From an uncultured Bacteroidota bacterium (GTDB lineage: Bacteria; Bacteroidota; Bacteroidia; Bacteroidales; UBA932), in contig CALGSW010000001.1 of NCBI GenBank assembly GCA_937901965.1, forward strand, positions 347,169 to 411,168: DNA of 64,000 bases. The letters run 5' to 3'. This document shows, piece after piece, positions 41,569-49,931 of the stretch (position 1 is its first letter; the number at the start of each line of letters is the position of its first letter). The position numbers and the translations under genes were made by a program. Under the pieces are notes generated by a model. That model saw nothing but the letters and a program-made list of their open reading frames with translations. It was not told the origin of the DNA and searched no databases.

Positions 41569-41597
41569 AAAAAGAGGCCACCCTTGCAGGCGGCCTC
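41569..41597 (-). terminator. Rho-independent terminator after hcp
   Basis: Minus strand GAGGCCGCC pairs with GGTGGCCTC (one G-T), loop TGCAAG, then TTTTTG. It lies about 35 nt after the hcp stop, before repeat copy A. Confidence 0.85.
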
Positions 41598-41631
41598 AGT
41601 GGGGTTGTAAATGAAGTAACTAACCAAATAC

Positions 41632-43290
41632 TTACTCGCCCAGGAATAATTTCATATCTTCATCAACAGATCCAATTGGAGCTATGCCGAAGTTCTTCAC
41701 AAGTACCTCTGCCACATTTGGAGAGAGGAATGCCGGAAGTGTAGGGCCCAGGTGAATATTTTTCACTCCCAGGTAAAGCAGTGCCAGAAGAACTATAACA
41801 GCCTTCTGTTCGTACCAGGCAATGTTATATGCAATCGGTAGTTCGTTAATACTATTGGCATTGAATACCTCTTTAAGTTTAAGAGCAATAACCGCCAGTG
41901 AGTATGAATCGTTGCACTGACCTGCATCAAGAACTCTTGGAATTCCGCCTATGTCACCAAGCGGAAGCTTGTTGTATCTGTATTTTGCACAACCCGCTGT
42001 GAGGATAATGGTATCTTTTGGAAGAGCCGAAGCAAATTCAGTATAGTAATTTCTGTCTTTCATTCTTCCGTCGCATCCGGCCATAACAAAAAACTTTCGG
42101 ATTGCACCACTCTTAACTGCCTCAACAACTTTATCTGCAAGTGCAAACACCTGTGCGTGAGCAAAACCTCCTATCAGTTCACCTGTCTCAATCTCTTTAG
42201 GAGAGGCGCATTTTTTTGCATGCTCAATAATAGCTGAAAAATCTTTTGCTTTTCCATCCTTCCTGTCCTCAATATGTTTGAAGCCCGGGAATCCTGAAGA
42301 ACCTGTAGTGTAGATTCTGTCTGCATAAGTAGATGATTTTCTTGGTGGTACAATACAGTTTGTTGTAAAGAGAACCGGACCGTTAAAGGTTTCAAAATCC
42401 TCAATCTGATGCCACCATGAAGAGCCGTAGTTACCTACAAAATGGCTGTATTTCTTAAATGCAGGATAGTAGTTGGCCGGAAGCATCTCAGAGTGTGTAT
42501 AAACATCAACCCCAGTACCTTCAGTCTGCTTAAGCAACTCCTCCATATCCTTCAGGTCGTGACCGGATATCAGGATAGCTGGATTATTGCGTACTCCCAG
42601 ATTCACTTTAGTGATCTCAGGATTTCCGTAAGCTGAGGTATTTGCCTTATCCAGAAGAGCCATCACCTTTACTCCATGCTCACCGGTTTTGAGTACAAGA
42701 GCCGTAAGTTCATCAGCCGAAAGCGAATCATTAGTTGTATCGACAAGAGCCTGCTGCATGAATGCATAAACCTCCTTGTCCTCATGTCCCAGATTGAAAG
42801 CGTGCTCGGCATAAGCAGCCATACCCTTGAGACCATAAATTGTAAGTTCACGAAGTGAACGAACATCCTCATTCTCTGTAGCAAGTACACCAACCTCAAG
42901 TGCTTTTACATCCATATCTGACTCCTCTTTTGAAGCCCAGAAAGCACCTTCAAAAGTTATTTCGGAGATGTTTCCGCCTTTTGAAACATAAAGAGCCTTT
43001 ACTGCTTCTCTAAGATCAATGGCCTGCTTTACTCTTGTAATAAATCTCTCTCTGTCAAAGTTAGCGTTTGTGATAGTCATAAATAGAGAGTCCACAACGA
43101 ATTTATTCACCTCGTTGCTCTCAACTCCTTTTGCTCTCAATCTCACAGTGTATTGTGAAATTCCCTTGCAAAGGAAAATCAGCAGATCCTGAAGATTGGC
43201 TACATCTGCAGGTTTTCCGCATACTCCGTTTACCGTACATCCGGTGTTTTTTGCTGCCTCCTGGCACTGGAAACAAAACATGTTACTCAT
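41632..43290 (-). CDS. hcp: Hybrid cluster protein (hydroxylamine reductase)
   Basis: 552 aa iron-sulfur protein linked to nitric oxide and hydroxylamine detoxification. The N-terminal cubane cluster Cys are Cys6, 9, 18 and 24 (CFQCQ...GCTVNGVC). The hybrid cluster ligands appear as NCIVPPR, TAGCAKYRYN and DAGQCNDSYSL. The spacing of the first four Cys is that of the class I/III anaerobe type. A Crp/Fnr-family gene is divergently transcribed, with an operator-like palindrome upstream of the hcp promoter. No hcr reductase gene is adjacent. Confidence 0.95.
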   Translation of the reverse strand: MSNMFCFQCQEAAKNTGCTVNGVCGKPADVANLQDLLIFLCKGISQYTVRLRAKGVESNEVNKFVVDSLFMTITNANFDRERFITRVKQAIDLREAVKALYVSKGGNISEITFEGAFWASKEESDMDVKALEVGVLATENEDVRSLRELTIYGLKGMAAYAEHAFNLGHEDKEVYAFMQQALVDTTNDSLSADELTALVLKTGEHGVKVMALLDKANTSAYGNPEITKVNLGVRNNPAILISGHDLKDMEELLKQTEGTGVDVYTHSEMLPANYYPAFKKYSHFVGNYGSSWWHQIEDFETFNGPVLFTTNCIVPPRKSSTYADRIYTTGSSGFPGFKHIEDRKDGKAKDFSAIIEHAKKCASPKEIETGELIGGFAHAQVFALADKVVEAVKSGAIRKFFVMAGCDGRMKDRNYYTEFASALPKDTIILTAGCAKYRYNKLPLGDIGGIPRVLDAGQCNDSYSLAVIALKLKEVFNANSINELPIAYNIAWYEQKAVIVLLALLYLGVKNIHLGPTLPAFLSPNVAEVLVKNFGIAPIGSVDEDMKLFLGE

Positions 43291-43323
43291 AAGTCAATTG
43301 TATTTGGTTAATTATTACAGGTA

Positions 43324-43370
43324 CAAAAATAGACGGAGCAAAAACAAATAAGTGTAATTCTTGTTACACT
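43324..43370 (-). promoter_or_regulatory. hcp promoter and Crp/Fnr-type operator
   Basis: Minus-strand -7 box TATTTTTG (43331-43324) has no TTTG upstream. In its place, exactly 19 nt away, begins a perfect dyad AGTGTAA-N6-TTACACT (43351-43370), which fits the Crp/Fnr half-site plan TGTNA-N6-TNACA. The dyad centre is about 40 bp before the expected transcription start, the class II activator position. Likely bound by the divergent regulator. Confidence 0.7.
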
Positions 43371-43430
43371 ATTAGAAAAACTTGTCTCTATAAATATAAT
43401 TATATTAAATTAGCATAACAAACAGATACT

Positions 43431-44117
43431 ATGCAGAATTTGGATTTTTCAAGATGTCCTATAATGGGTGATCTCGGCAACGAGAGGGTACAAAAACTTT
43501 TCTCCGGGGCAAACTACAAAATGGAAGTTTTTGAAAAGGGAGACATTGTAGCAATGCAGGGCTCTCCTTGCAAACATCTCTATATTTTACTGAGTGGTTC
43601 AGTAAAGACAGAGATGACAACTGAAAACGGCGGATTGATGACAATTGAAAACATAGATGCAGTAAGACCACTGGCATCTGCATTCCTGTTTGCTGAAGAC
43701 AATAAATTCCCGGTTGATGTGACAGCCATTACTCAATGCAGGATACTTATGATACCAAGAGACGAGGTAATCCGAATGTTTCAGATGGATGGGAAATTCC
43801 TTGAAAACTATATTAAGTTCAATTCCAATAAAGCACAATTCCTTTCAAATAGGCTTAAAGTACTGAATATAAAAACAATAAAGGGGAAGCTAGCTTACTA
43901 CATTATTGAAGGTCTTGATCAGGCAAGGCAATCACTGCCGGGTGCTGACTCATATAAAATGGACAAAAACCAGACCGAACTTGCCAAATTCTTTGGCGTT
44001 ACCAGACCTGCTCTTGCCAGATGCATTTCAGAATTAGAGAGTGAAGGAATCATTGAATTGCAGAAAAAGACAGTTAAGGTTAAAAATTTCAATGCTCTTA
44101 ACAACCTGCTTGGTTGA
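43431..44117 (+). CDS. Crp/Fnr-family transcriptional regulator (HcpR-like)
   Basis: 228 aa. The N-terminal cyclic-nucleotide-binding-type beta-roll (~15-125, VFEKGDIVAMQGSPCKHLYILLSG) has no Fnr-style N-terminal Cys cluster and only one early Cys. A long dimer helix and a C-terminal winged helix follow (QTELAKFFGVTRPALARCISELESEGII). Divergence from hcp, with a Crp/Fnr-like dyad between the genes, suggests it is the HcpR-type activator of hcp in response to NO or related stress. The effector is unknown; HcpR proteins elsewhere use heme. Confidence 0.85.
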   Translation: MQNLDFSRCPIMGDLGNERVQKLFSGANYKMEVFEKGDIVAMQGSPCKHLYILLSGSVKTEMTTENGGLMTIENIDAVRPLASAFLFAEDNKFPVDVTAITQCRILMIPRDEVIRMFQMDGKFLENYIKFNSNKAQFLSNRLKVLNIKTIKGKLAYYIIEGLDQARQSLPGADSYKMDKNQTELAKFFGVTRPALARCISELESEGIIELQKKTVKVKNFNALNNLLG

Positions 44118-44151
44118 TATACTCTATCTATATCTTCTTGTTTAATATCTA

Positions 44152-44183
44152 TTTGACTTATGTAATAAAGGAGTCTATCTTTG
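44152..44183 (+). promoter_or_regulatory. Bacteroidetes-type promoter for the peroxiredoxin gene
   Basis: TTTG (44152-44155), 20-nt spacer, TATCTTTG (44176-44183), with a ~35-nt leader before the ATG. Confidence 0.8.
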
Positions 44184-44224
44184 TAAACATAAAAACCATT
44201 TAACAACAATTAAATATTAAAATT

Positions 44225-44926
44225 ATGGAAGAGCAAGTTTATTCAATGCCGAGAATCGGCGACAAAGCTCCTGAATTTAAAGCAGTAACAACTCAGGGGG
44301 ACATCAATTTCCCCGGAGACTACAACGGGAAATGGGTAATTCTGTTCAGCCATCCGGCAGACTTTACACCTGTGTGCACATCGGAATTCATGACCTTTGC
44401 GACCATGGCAGACGACTTCAAAACCATGAACACAGAACTTGTAGGTCTCTCCGTTGACGGCCTTTACAGCCATATCGCATGGCTAAGAACAATCAAGGAG
44501 AAGATTGAATACAAAGGCATGAAAGATGTAGAGGTTAAGTTTCCCCTAATTGAAGATATCACAATGGAGGTTTCAAAAAGGTATGGAATGCTGCAGCCGG
44601 GTGAGAGCAGCACAAAGGCTGTAAGAGCAGTATTCTTTATTGATCCAAAGGGAGTAATCCGAACAATTATATACTATCCGCTTGCAGTGGGACGAAACTT
44701 TGACGAAATTAAAAGAGTTTTGATTGCACTTCAGACAGCAGATAATTTTAGCGTTGCACTACCAGCAGACTGGCGTCCGGGGGACGATGTAATCGTTCCT
44801 ACAGCAGGTTCATGCGGAGTAGCTAAAGAGCGAATGGAGAGTAAAGATGAGATGCATTGCTATGACTGGTTTTTCTGTACCAAGAAACTAGATGCAGAGA
44901 AGGTTAAAAGCGCTTTAGGCAAATAA
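44225..44926 (+). CDS. Peroxiredoxin, Prx6 subfamily
   Basis: 233 aa thiol peroxidase. The peroxidatic Cys51 is in PADFTPVCTSE. Two C-terminal Cys, 212 and 218, have the six-residue spacing of the archaeal Prx6 type, where they help resolve the sulfenic acid; Cys197 is extra. The long C-terminal domain fits Prx6, not the 2-Cys AhpC group. It has its own promoter and sits beside the hcp regulator, which suggests a stress-defence neighbourhood. Repeat copy B begins 7 nt after the stop. Confidence 0.92.
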   Translation: MEEQVYSMPRIGDKAPEFKAVTTQGDINFPGDYNGKWVILFSHPADFTPVCTSEFMTFATMADDFKTMNTELVGLSVDGLYSHIAWLRTIKEKIEYKGMKDVEVKFPLIEDITMEVSKRYGMLQPGESSTKAVRAVFFIDPKGVIRTIIYYPLAVGRNFDEIKRVLIALQTADNFSVALPADWRPGDDVIVPTAGSCGVAKERMESKDEMHCYDWFFCTKKLDAEKVKSALGK

Positions 44927-44932
44927 TATCTG

Positions 44933-45351
44933 CACTTTAATCATCCATCCGACGGGTCACCCGTCGGATAAAGTGTCAAATATTTATCTGTCTGCAACGT
45001 ACAGCGATGCGGGGAATAGTTGGCTCAAAGTCTCACAGGCTTGGGTGGGACAAACGTCTATCTATTTGAAAACCTGAGTGTCGCAAAACATATATTTCAC
45101 ATAATCAGCAAATTGCATTTTTCAAACACCTCCAAAACAGCCGTATAGACGTTCGTCCCACCCACGCCTGTTCATCCCCGGCAACTGCTTGAAACTCCTT
45201 ATTCAGCTAACCGGTGTAGACGACGGAGCCTCCGCCACAGCGAACGAAGAGAGCGAGGAGGAAAAGCTCCTGAGTCACATTGGGTAGCTGAATACATGTC
45301 ATGCAGTTGCCGGGGGTGAGCAGGCCGCAAAACTGAAGGAGTCTCCACCAC
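44933..45351 (+). repeat. Modular palindromic intergenic repeat, copy B (3' of the peroxiredoxin gene)
   Basis: Occupies most of a 504-bp gene-free stretch, and is the largest copy. From 5' to 3': H1, ATCCGACGGGT at 44947-44957 against 44959-44969 (11 bp, 1-nt centre), with CACTTTA/TAAAGTG outside it; H2, GGGTGGGACAAACGTCTA at 45043-45060 against 45146-45163 (one mismatch, 85-nt loop); H3, nested arms CATCCCCGGCAACTGC (45173-45188) with 45303-45318, TATTCAGCTA (45200-45209) with 45285-45294, and GGAGC with GCTCC (45225/45266), enclosing the 39-nt core at 45232-45270. A partial second copy of the core start (45327-45351) follows. No gene is seen. Confidence 0.85.
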
Positions 45352-45355
45352 AAAT

Positions 45356-45387
45356 AAGAGAGAGAACTCATAAGAATCCTCTCTCTT
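45356..45387 (-). terminator. Probable terminator of the hydrogenase operon
   Basis: AAGAGAGAG pairs with CTCTCTCTT (9-11 bp) 44 nt after the hndA-like stop codon. The following sequence (ATTTGTGG) is weak in T, so efficiency is doubtful. A short direct repeat of GATTAGTCT lies at the stop codon. Confidence 0.5.
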
Positions 45388-45430
45388 GTAATATATCCAA
45401 GCCGATTATTCTGCCGGTTGATTAGTCTGA

Positions 45431-45910
45431 TTAGTCTGTATAGCTTTCCAGAATCTCTTTCACCTGACCGGGCTCTACCCTGCCATACACCTTTTCACCA
45501 ATTAGCAAAACAGGAGCAAGTCCACATGCGCCAACGCATCTGAGTGAGTCCAGGGAGAATTTTCCATCCTCAGTTACCCCTCCCACCTTGATATTAAGCT
45601 GCTTTTTAAGTTCGTCCAGAACTTTTTCAGCACCTCTCACATAACATGCAGTACCCATACAAACAGATATAGCATGTCTTCCTTTAGGTGTCATGGTGAA
45701 GAAAGAGTAGAATGTTACAACTCCATAAACTTTTGCCACTGAAATCTTTAGCCTCTTGGCAATCTCCCGCTGAACACTCTCCGGAAGATAACCGAAATGT
45801 GTTTGCGCAGAGTGTAGTATCTTGATAAGATCACCTGGATCGTTTTTGTATGAGTCACATATTTCGTGAATACTCTTAATATGGCACTCTTGTAGTTTCA
45901 AATTACTCAT
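45431..45910 (-). CDS. hndA: NuoE-like [2Fe-2S] subunit of the NAD(P)-dependent [FeFe] hydrogenase
   Basis: 159 aa thioredoxin-like ferredoxin. The cluster Cys are in SVCMGTAC (Cx4C) and CVGAC (Cx3C). The N-terminal helical bundle (HICDSY...YLPESVQREIAKRL) is that of NuoE/HndA/HydC. It passes electrons between the flavin subunit and other clusters in bifurcating hydrogenases. It is the last gene of the unit, 5 bp after the hydrogenase catalytic subunit; in Desulfovibrio hndA is first. The symbol is by homology only. Confidence 0.88.
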   Translation of the reverse strand: MSNLKLQECHIKSIHEICDSYKNDPGDLIKILHSAQTHFGYLPESVQREIAKRLKISVAKVYGVVTFYSFFTMTPKGRHAISVCMGTACYVRGAEKVLDELKKQLNIKVGGVTEDGKFSLDSLRCVGACGLAPVLLIGEKVYGRVEPGQVKEILESYTD

Positions 45911-45915
45911 GACTC

Positions 45916-47679
45916 TTATATTTTATCTTTTTCAAAATAGTGTGTATGGAGCAAATGGTGAGCTTTCTCGCTCAAAGGATGACCAAGGAACTCTTCATAA
46001 AGTTTAATGATGTATGGATTCTCATGAGACTTACGGATCTTCTTCTGAGAGTCCTCCCTGTAGATAGCTTCAGATCTTGCCTTGATTATACTTGAATCAC
46101 CATGATGCAGAGGTTGTCCGGCTCCACCGATACATCCTCCTGGACAGGCCATAATTTCAATAGCGTGGAAGTTATACATACCGGAACGAATTCCGTCAAG
46201 AAGTTTCCTTGCATTTCCAAGCTGGTGAGCAATTCCAATGTTAATTGGAATTCCGCCAAAATCAATAGTTGCCATTCTTATTCCATCCAGACCACGGAGT
46301 TCATGGAAGTCAACCTTTTCAAGTTTCTTTCCTGTATGAACCTCATAAGCAGTACGAACAGCAGCCTCAATAACACCTCCCGTAACACCAAAGATAACAC
46401 CGGCACCGGTAGATTCACCAAGCGGATGATCAAAGTCCTCTTCAGGAAGTTTATCAAAGTTCATATTGCAGCTCTTGATCAGAGATGCCAGCTCCCTTGT
46501 GGAAATAGAGAAGTCCACATCAGGGTTACCATTAGTACTGAACTCTTCACGCTGACACTCATATTTCTTTGCAAGACAAGGCATCACAGAGACTACAACC
46601 AGGTCTTCTCTTTTTACTCCAAGAAGCTGTGTATAGTAGTTCTTTGCTATTGAGCCGAACATCTGCTGCGGAGAACGGGCTGTTGAAGGAATATCAAGCA
46701 TATTAGGATAATACTCCTCAAAGAAGTTCACCCATGCAGGGCAGCAAGATGTCAGGATTGGAAGCTTAACATCTTTATCTCCGTTAAGGAACTTTGTAAG
46801 TCTGCCAAGCAGCTCGGTTCCCTCCTCCATAATGGTAAGGTCCGCAGCAAAGTCAGTGTCAAACACTTTGTCAAATCCCAGAGAGCGAAGAGCTGCAACC
46901 ATTTTACCCGTTACAAGGGTTCCGGGCTCAAGGCCGAACTCCTCTCCAAGAGCAGCACGTACAGCCGGAGCTGTCTGAACAATAACAGTCTTAGTAGGAT
47001 CTGCAAGAGCTCTCAGAACTTTATTAGTATCATCATAAGGAGTCAGGGCTCCTGTTGGGCAAACAGCCACACACTGTCCGCAGAAAGTACAAGGAGAGTC
47101 AACCAAATCCTGCTCAAATGCAGGGGCAACTACTGCCATAAAACCTCTGTTAACAGCACTTAGTGCTCCTACTGTCTGAACATCATTACAGATAGTCTCA
47201 CAGCGGCGGCACATAATACATTTATCCATATCCCTCTTAAGAGCAGGAGAGAAGTCCTTTCTGTAAGTTGACATCTCAGCGTGCTCTACAGCGTGAATCT
47301 CTCTGATACCCATCTTTTGTGAAAGAGTCTGCAAGTCACACTGGCCGGAAGAGGAGCAGGTGAGACACTCTTTAGGGTGGTCTGAAAGAATCAGTTCAAG
47401 AACTGTCTTTCTTGCATTCATTACTCTCAGGTTATGAGTGTTTATGACCATACCGGGAGTACACTCGGTAGAACATGAGGGTGCGAGGTTTCTTCTTCCC
47501 TCTACCTCAACTACACAAATACGGCAACCACCGGGGCGGTTTTCAATATTAAGGTGCTCAAGGTTCAAATAGCAGAGAATAGGAATATCAATTCCCACCT
47601 TTTTCGCTGCCTGGTAGATGGTAGTCCCCTTTGCTACCTCTACATCAATATTGTCTATTTTTATTTTGATATTTTCCAT
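45916..47679 (-). CDS. hndD: [FeFe] hydrogenase catalytic subunit (HydA/HndD type)
   Basis: 587 aa. Reading from the N-terminus: a [2Fe-2S] plant-type domain (CYLNL...GGCRICVVEVEGR...CSTEC), a His-Cys [4Fe-4S] ligand set (HPKECLTCSSSGQC), two [4Fe-4S] motifs (CIMCRRCETICN and CTFCGQCVAVCP), then the H-cluster domain with L1 TSCCPAW, L2 MPCLAKKYEC and L3 EIMACPGGCIGGAGQP. The proton-transfer Cys (first of CC) is present, so it should be active. A small-subunit-like tail (YIIKLYEEFLGHPLSEKAHHLLH) follows. Start at MENIKIKIDN; a longer in-frame reading overlaps hndC and is rejected. Forms a bifurcating-type complex with its neighbours. Maturases HydEFG are not in the window. Confidence 0.95.
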   Translation of the reverse strand: MENIKIKIDNIDVEVAKGTTIYQAAKKVGIDIPILCYLNLEHLNIENRPGGCRICVVEVEGRRNLAPSCSTECTPGMVINTHNLRVMNARKTVLELILSDHPKECLTCSSSGQCDLQTLSQKMGIREIHAVEHAEMSTYRKDFSPALKRDMDKCIMCRRCETICNDVQTVGALSAVNRGFMAVVAPAFEQDLVDSPCTFCGQCVAVCPTGALTPYDDTNKVLRALADPTKTVIVQTAPAVRAALGEEFGLEPGTLVTGKMVAALRSLGFDKVFDTDFAADLTIMEEGTELLGRLTKFLNGDKDVKLPILTSCCPAWVNFFEEYYPNMLDIPSTARSPQQMFGSIAKNYYTQLLGVKREDLVVVSVMPCLAKKYECQREEFSTNGNPDVDFSISTRELASLIKSCNMNFDKLPEEDFDHPLGESTGAGVIFGVTGGVIEAAVRTAYEVHTGKKLEKVDFHELRGLDGIRMATIDFGGIPINIGIAHQLGNARKLLDGIRSGMYNFHAIEIMACPGGCIGGAGQPLHHGDSSIIKARSEAIYREDSQKKIRKSHENPYIIKLYEEFLGHPLSEKAHHLLHTHYFEKDKI

Positions 47680-47689
47680 GAGTGGGAGA

Positions 47690-49483
47690 TTATTGTACAT
47701 GAATAGCTGTGAACTTACACTTTTCATAGCATGCACCGCAACGAATACATTTGTCAGGATCAATCATGTGAGGCTGACGTTTTTCGCCGGTAATTGCATC
47801 AACAGGACAAGCCCTTACACAGGCAGTACAACCTGTACACTTGTCCGCTATAATTGTATAAAGTTTGAGAGCCTTGCAGCTTCCTGCAGGACATACTCTC
47901 TCAGTTACGTGAGCAAGATACTCATCATAGAAGTTCTCAATGGTAGAGAGAACCGGATTTGGTGATGTCTGACCAAGACCGCAGAGAGATGTATCTTTAA
48001 TAACACGGCTCAGATTCTTCAGATATTCAATATCCTCAGGAACACCCTTTCCGGAAGTTATCTTCTCAAGCATCTCATGCAATCTCTTGTTTCCTACACG
48101 GCAAGGGGCACATTTTCCGCATGACTCCTCAACAGTAAACTCAAGATAGAATTTTGCAACAGATACCATACAGTCATCTTCATCCATTACAATCATACCA
48201 CCCGAACCCATCATAGATCCTGCAGCAAGAAGGTTGTCAAAATCAATAGGTGTGTCAAGGTGTTTTTCAGTAAGACATCCACCTGAAGGACCTCCGGTCT
48301 GCACAGCCTTAAACTTCTTACCATCCTTTATACCACCGCCTATTTCATAAATAACCTCTCTCAGAGTGATACCCATAGGTACCTCAATAAGACCAACATT
48401 ATTTATCTTTCCGGCAAGTGCAAAAACTTTTGTTCCCTTTGACTTTTCTGTTCCAATAGAAGAGTACCATTCAGCACCCTTAAGGTAGATTGCAGGAACA
48501 TTTGCAAATGTCTCAACATTATTAACGTTGGTAGGTTTTCCCAGATAACCCTTCTCTGCAGGGAACGGAGGTTTCACAGTAGGTTCACCACGCAGACCCT
48601 CCATAGAGTGAATAAGAGCAGTCTCCTCTCCGCAAACAAATGCGCCGGCTCCATATCTGAGTTCAATATCAAAATCAAAGGCAGTACCCATAATCCCCTT
48701 TCCAAGAAGTCCATACTCACGAGCCTGTCTGGCCGCAACTTTAAGCCTCTTGATAGCGAGCGGATACTCGGCACGGATATACACAATACCTTTTGAAGCT
48801 CCAATACAGTAACCGCAAATAGCCATCGCTTCAATTACTGAGTGAGGGTCTCCCTCAAGAATTGAACGGTCCATAAATGCTCCCGGGTCCCCTTCGTCTG
48901 CGTTGCAGACTACATACTTCTGATCAGCCTTATTTTTTGAGGCAATCTCCCACTTAAGACCGGTTGGGAAACCTCCGCCGCCCCTTCCGCGAAGGCCGGC
49001 TTTCTTAAGGATATCAATAGCCTCCTGTGGAGTCATCTCTGAAATAACCCTACCAAGAGCGGCATAGCCATCTCTTGCAATATATTCGTCAAGATTTTCA
49101 GGATCAATAAATCCACAGTTTCTCAGAGCTATTCTCATCTGTTTCTGATAAAAGCCCATATGCTTTGAGTCCTCAATGTGTTTCTGAGTTTCAGGATCTT
49201 CATAAAGAAGTCTGTTAACCTTTCTTCCTTTAAGGACATGTTCGCGAACAATCTCTGCACAATCAGACACCTTTACCTGAGTGTAGAATGTGTTATCAGG
49301 GATTATTTTAACGATAGGCCCCTTCTCACAGAAGCCAAAACAACCTGTTGTAACAACCTGAGCATCGTTTTCAAGCCCGAGGTTTTTTATTTCCGATTTG
49401 AGATTCTCTACGATCTGCTCGCTCTCTGAAGCTCTGCAACCCGTTCCGCCGCAAACCAGAAGATGCAATTTGTATTGTGCCAT
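47690..49483 (-). CDS. hndC: NuoF-like flavin/NAD(P)H subunit of the hydrogenase complex
   Basis: 597 aa. An N-terminal thioredoxin-like [2Fe-2S] domain (CGGTGCRAS...TTGCFGFCEKGP), then the NuoF core with FMN/NAD-binding GRGGGGFPTGLKWE and CNADEGDPGAFMDRSILE, the [4Fe-4S] motif ESCGKCAPCRVG, and a C-terminal 2[4Fe-4S] ferredoxin (CTGCTACVRACP, CIRCGACYEKC). This is the layout of HydB/HndC, the subunit proposed to bifurcate electrons between NAD(P)H and ferredoxin. 6 bp after hndB-like, 10 bp before hndD-like. Confidence 0.93.
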   Translation of the reverse strand: MAQYKLHLLVCGGTGCRASESEQIVENLKSEIKNLGLENDAQVVTTGCFGFCEKGPIVKIIPDNTFYTQVKVSDCAEIVREHVLKGRKVNRLLYEDPETQKHIEDSKHMGFYQKQMRIALRNCGFIDPENLDEYIARDGYAALGRVISEMTPQEAIDILKKAGLRGRGGGGFPTGLKWEIASKNKADQKYVVCNADEGDPGAFMDRSILEGDPHSVIEAMAICGYCIGASKGIVYIRAEYPLAIKRLKVAARQAREYGLLGKGIMGTAFDFDIELRYGAGAFVCGEETALIHSMEGLRGEPTVKPPFPAEKGYLGKPTNVNNVETFANVPAIYLKGAEWYSSIGTEKSKGTKVFALAGKINNVGLIEVPMGITLREVIYEIGGGIKDGKKFKAVQTGGPSGGCLTEKHLDTPIDFDNLLAAGSMMGSGGMIVMDEDDCMVSVAKFYLEFTVEESCGKCAPCRVGNKRLHEMLEKITSGKGVPEDIEYLKNLSRVIKDTSLCGLGQTSPNPVLSTIENFYDEYLAHVTERVCPAGSCKALKLYTIIADKCTGCTACVRACPVDAITGEKRQPHMIDPDKCIRCGACYEKCKFTAIHVQ

Positions 49484-49489
49484 TTCTCC

Positions 49490-49891
49490 TTAGTTTTTGT
49501 CGTTAATAGTTTTGTAATTTGTAGGAATAATTCCGTCAAGGAGTTCTCCGTTGACAATATATTTCTCTACTATTTCAATTGCTTTTGCAGTGTCCACATA
49601 GCCAAAGACTACCGGATCTTTTCCGGGCACCTTTACCTCAATGGTAGGTTCTGCATAGCAATAGCCCATACATCCACCTTGGGTTACAACCGCAGGAATT
49701 TTCTCCTTTTCGATCTTCTCCACAAGTGTGTTCATTACCGTTCTGGCTCCGGAAGCTATACCGCAGGTAGCCATTGCAACACGGATCTGAACAAGAGACT
49801 CAGGCTCGTTACTCTTTTCACGGATGTTCATTCCGTGTTCGAGATTTTGCTTCATCTTGCGCAAATCTTCTAGGGACTTGATTTTGTTCAT
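49490..49891 (-). CDS. hndB: Small [2Fe-2S] thioredoxin-like subunit (HndB-like)
   Basis: 133 aa. Conserved ATCGIASGAR and GGCMGYCYAEPTIEV place it in the HndB / NuoE C-terminal-like [2Fe-2S] family; only three Cys lie in the usual ligand area, as is often seen in this family. An amphipathic N-terminus (IKSLEDLRKMKQNLEHGM) is typical. First gene of the hydrogenase structural unit, with its own promoter just upstream. Confidence 0.85.
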   Translation of the reverse strand: MNKIKSLEDLRKMKQNLEHGMNIREKSNEPESLVQIRVAMATCGIASGARTVMNTLVEKIEKEKIPAVVTQGGCMGYCYAEPTIEVKVPGKDPVVFGYVDTAKAIEIVEKYIVNGELLDGIIPTNYKTINDKN

Positions 49892-49931
49892 ATTTTATGA
49901 TGTTATTGAAATTCCCTTATAAAAGTATAGG

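Noticed and set aside
41550..41744. 64-codon plus-strand frame overlapping the hcp 3' end
   Set aside because: Antisense to the well-supported hcp C-terminus and through its terminator.
41338..45430. Possible CRISPR array or insertion sequence in the repeat-rich gaps
   Set aside because: There are no regularly spaced direct repeats with unique spacers, no cas or transposase genes, and no target-site duplications that I can see.
46102..46653. 183-codon plus-strand frame in the hydrogenase gene
   Set aside because: Antisense shadow of the H-cluster domain.
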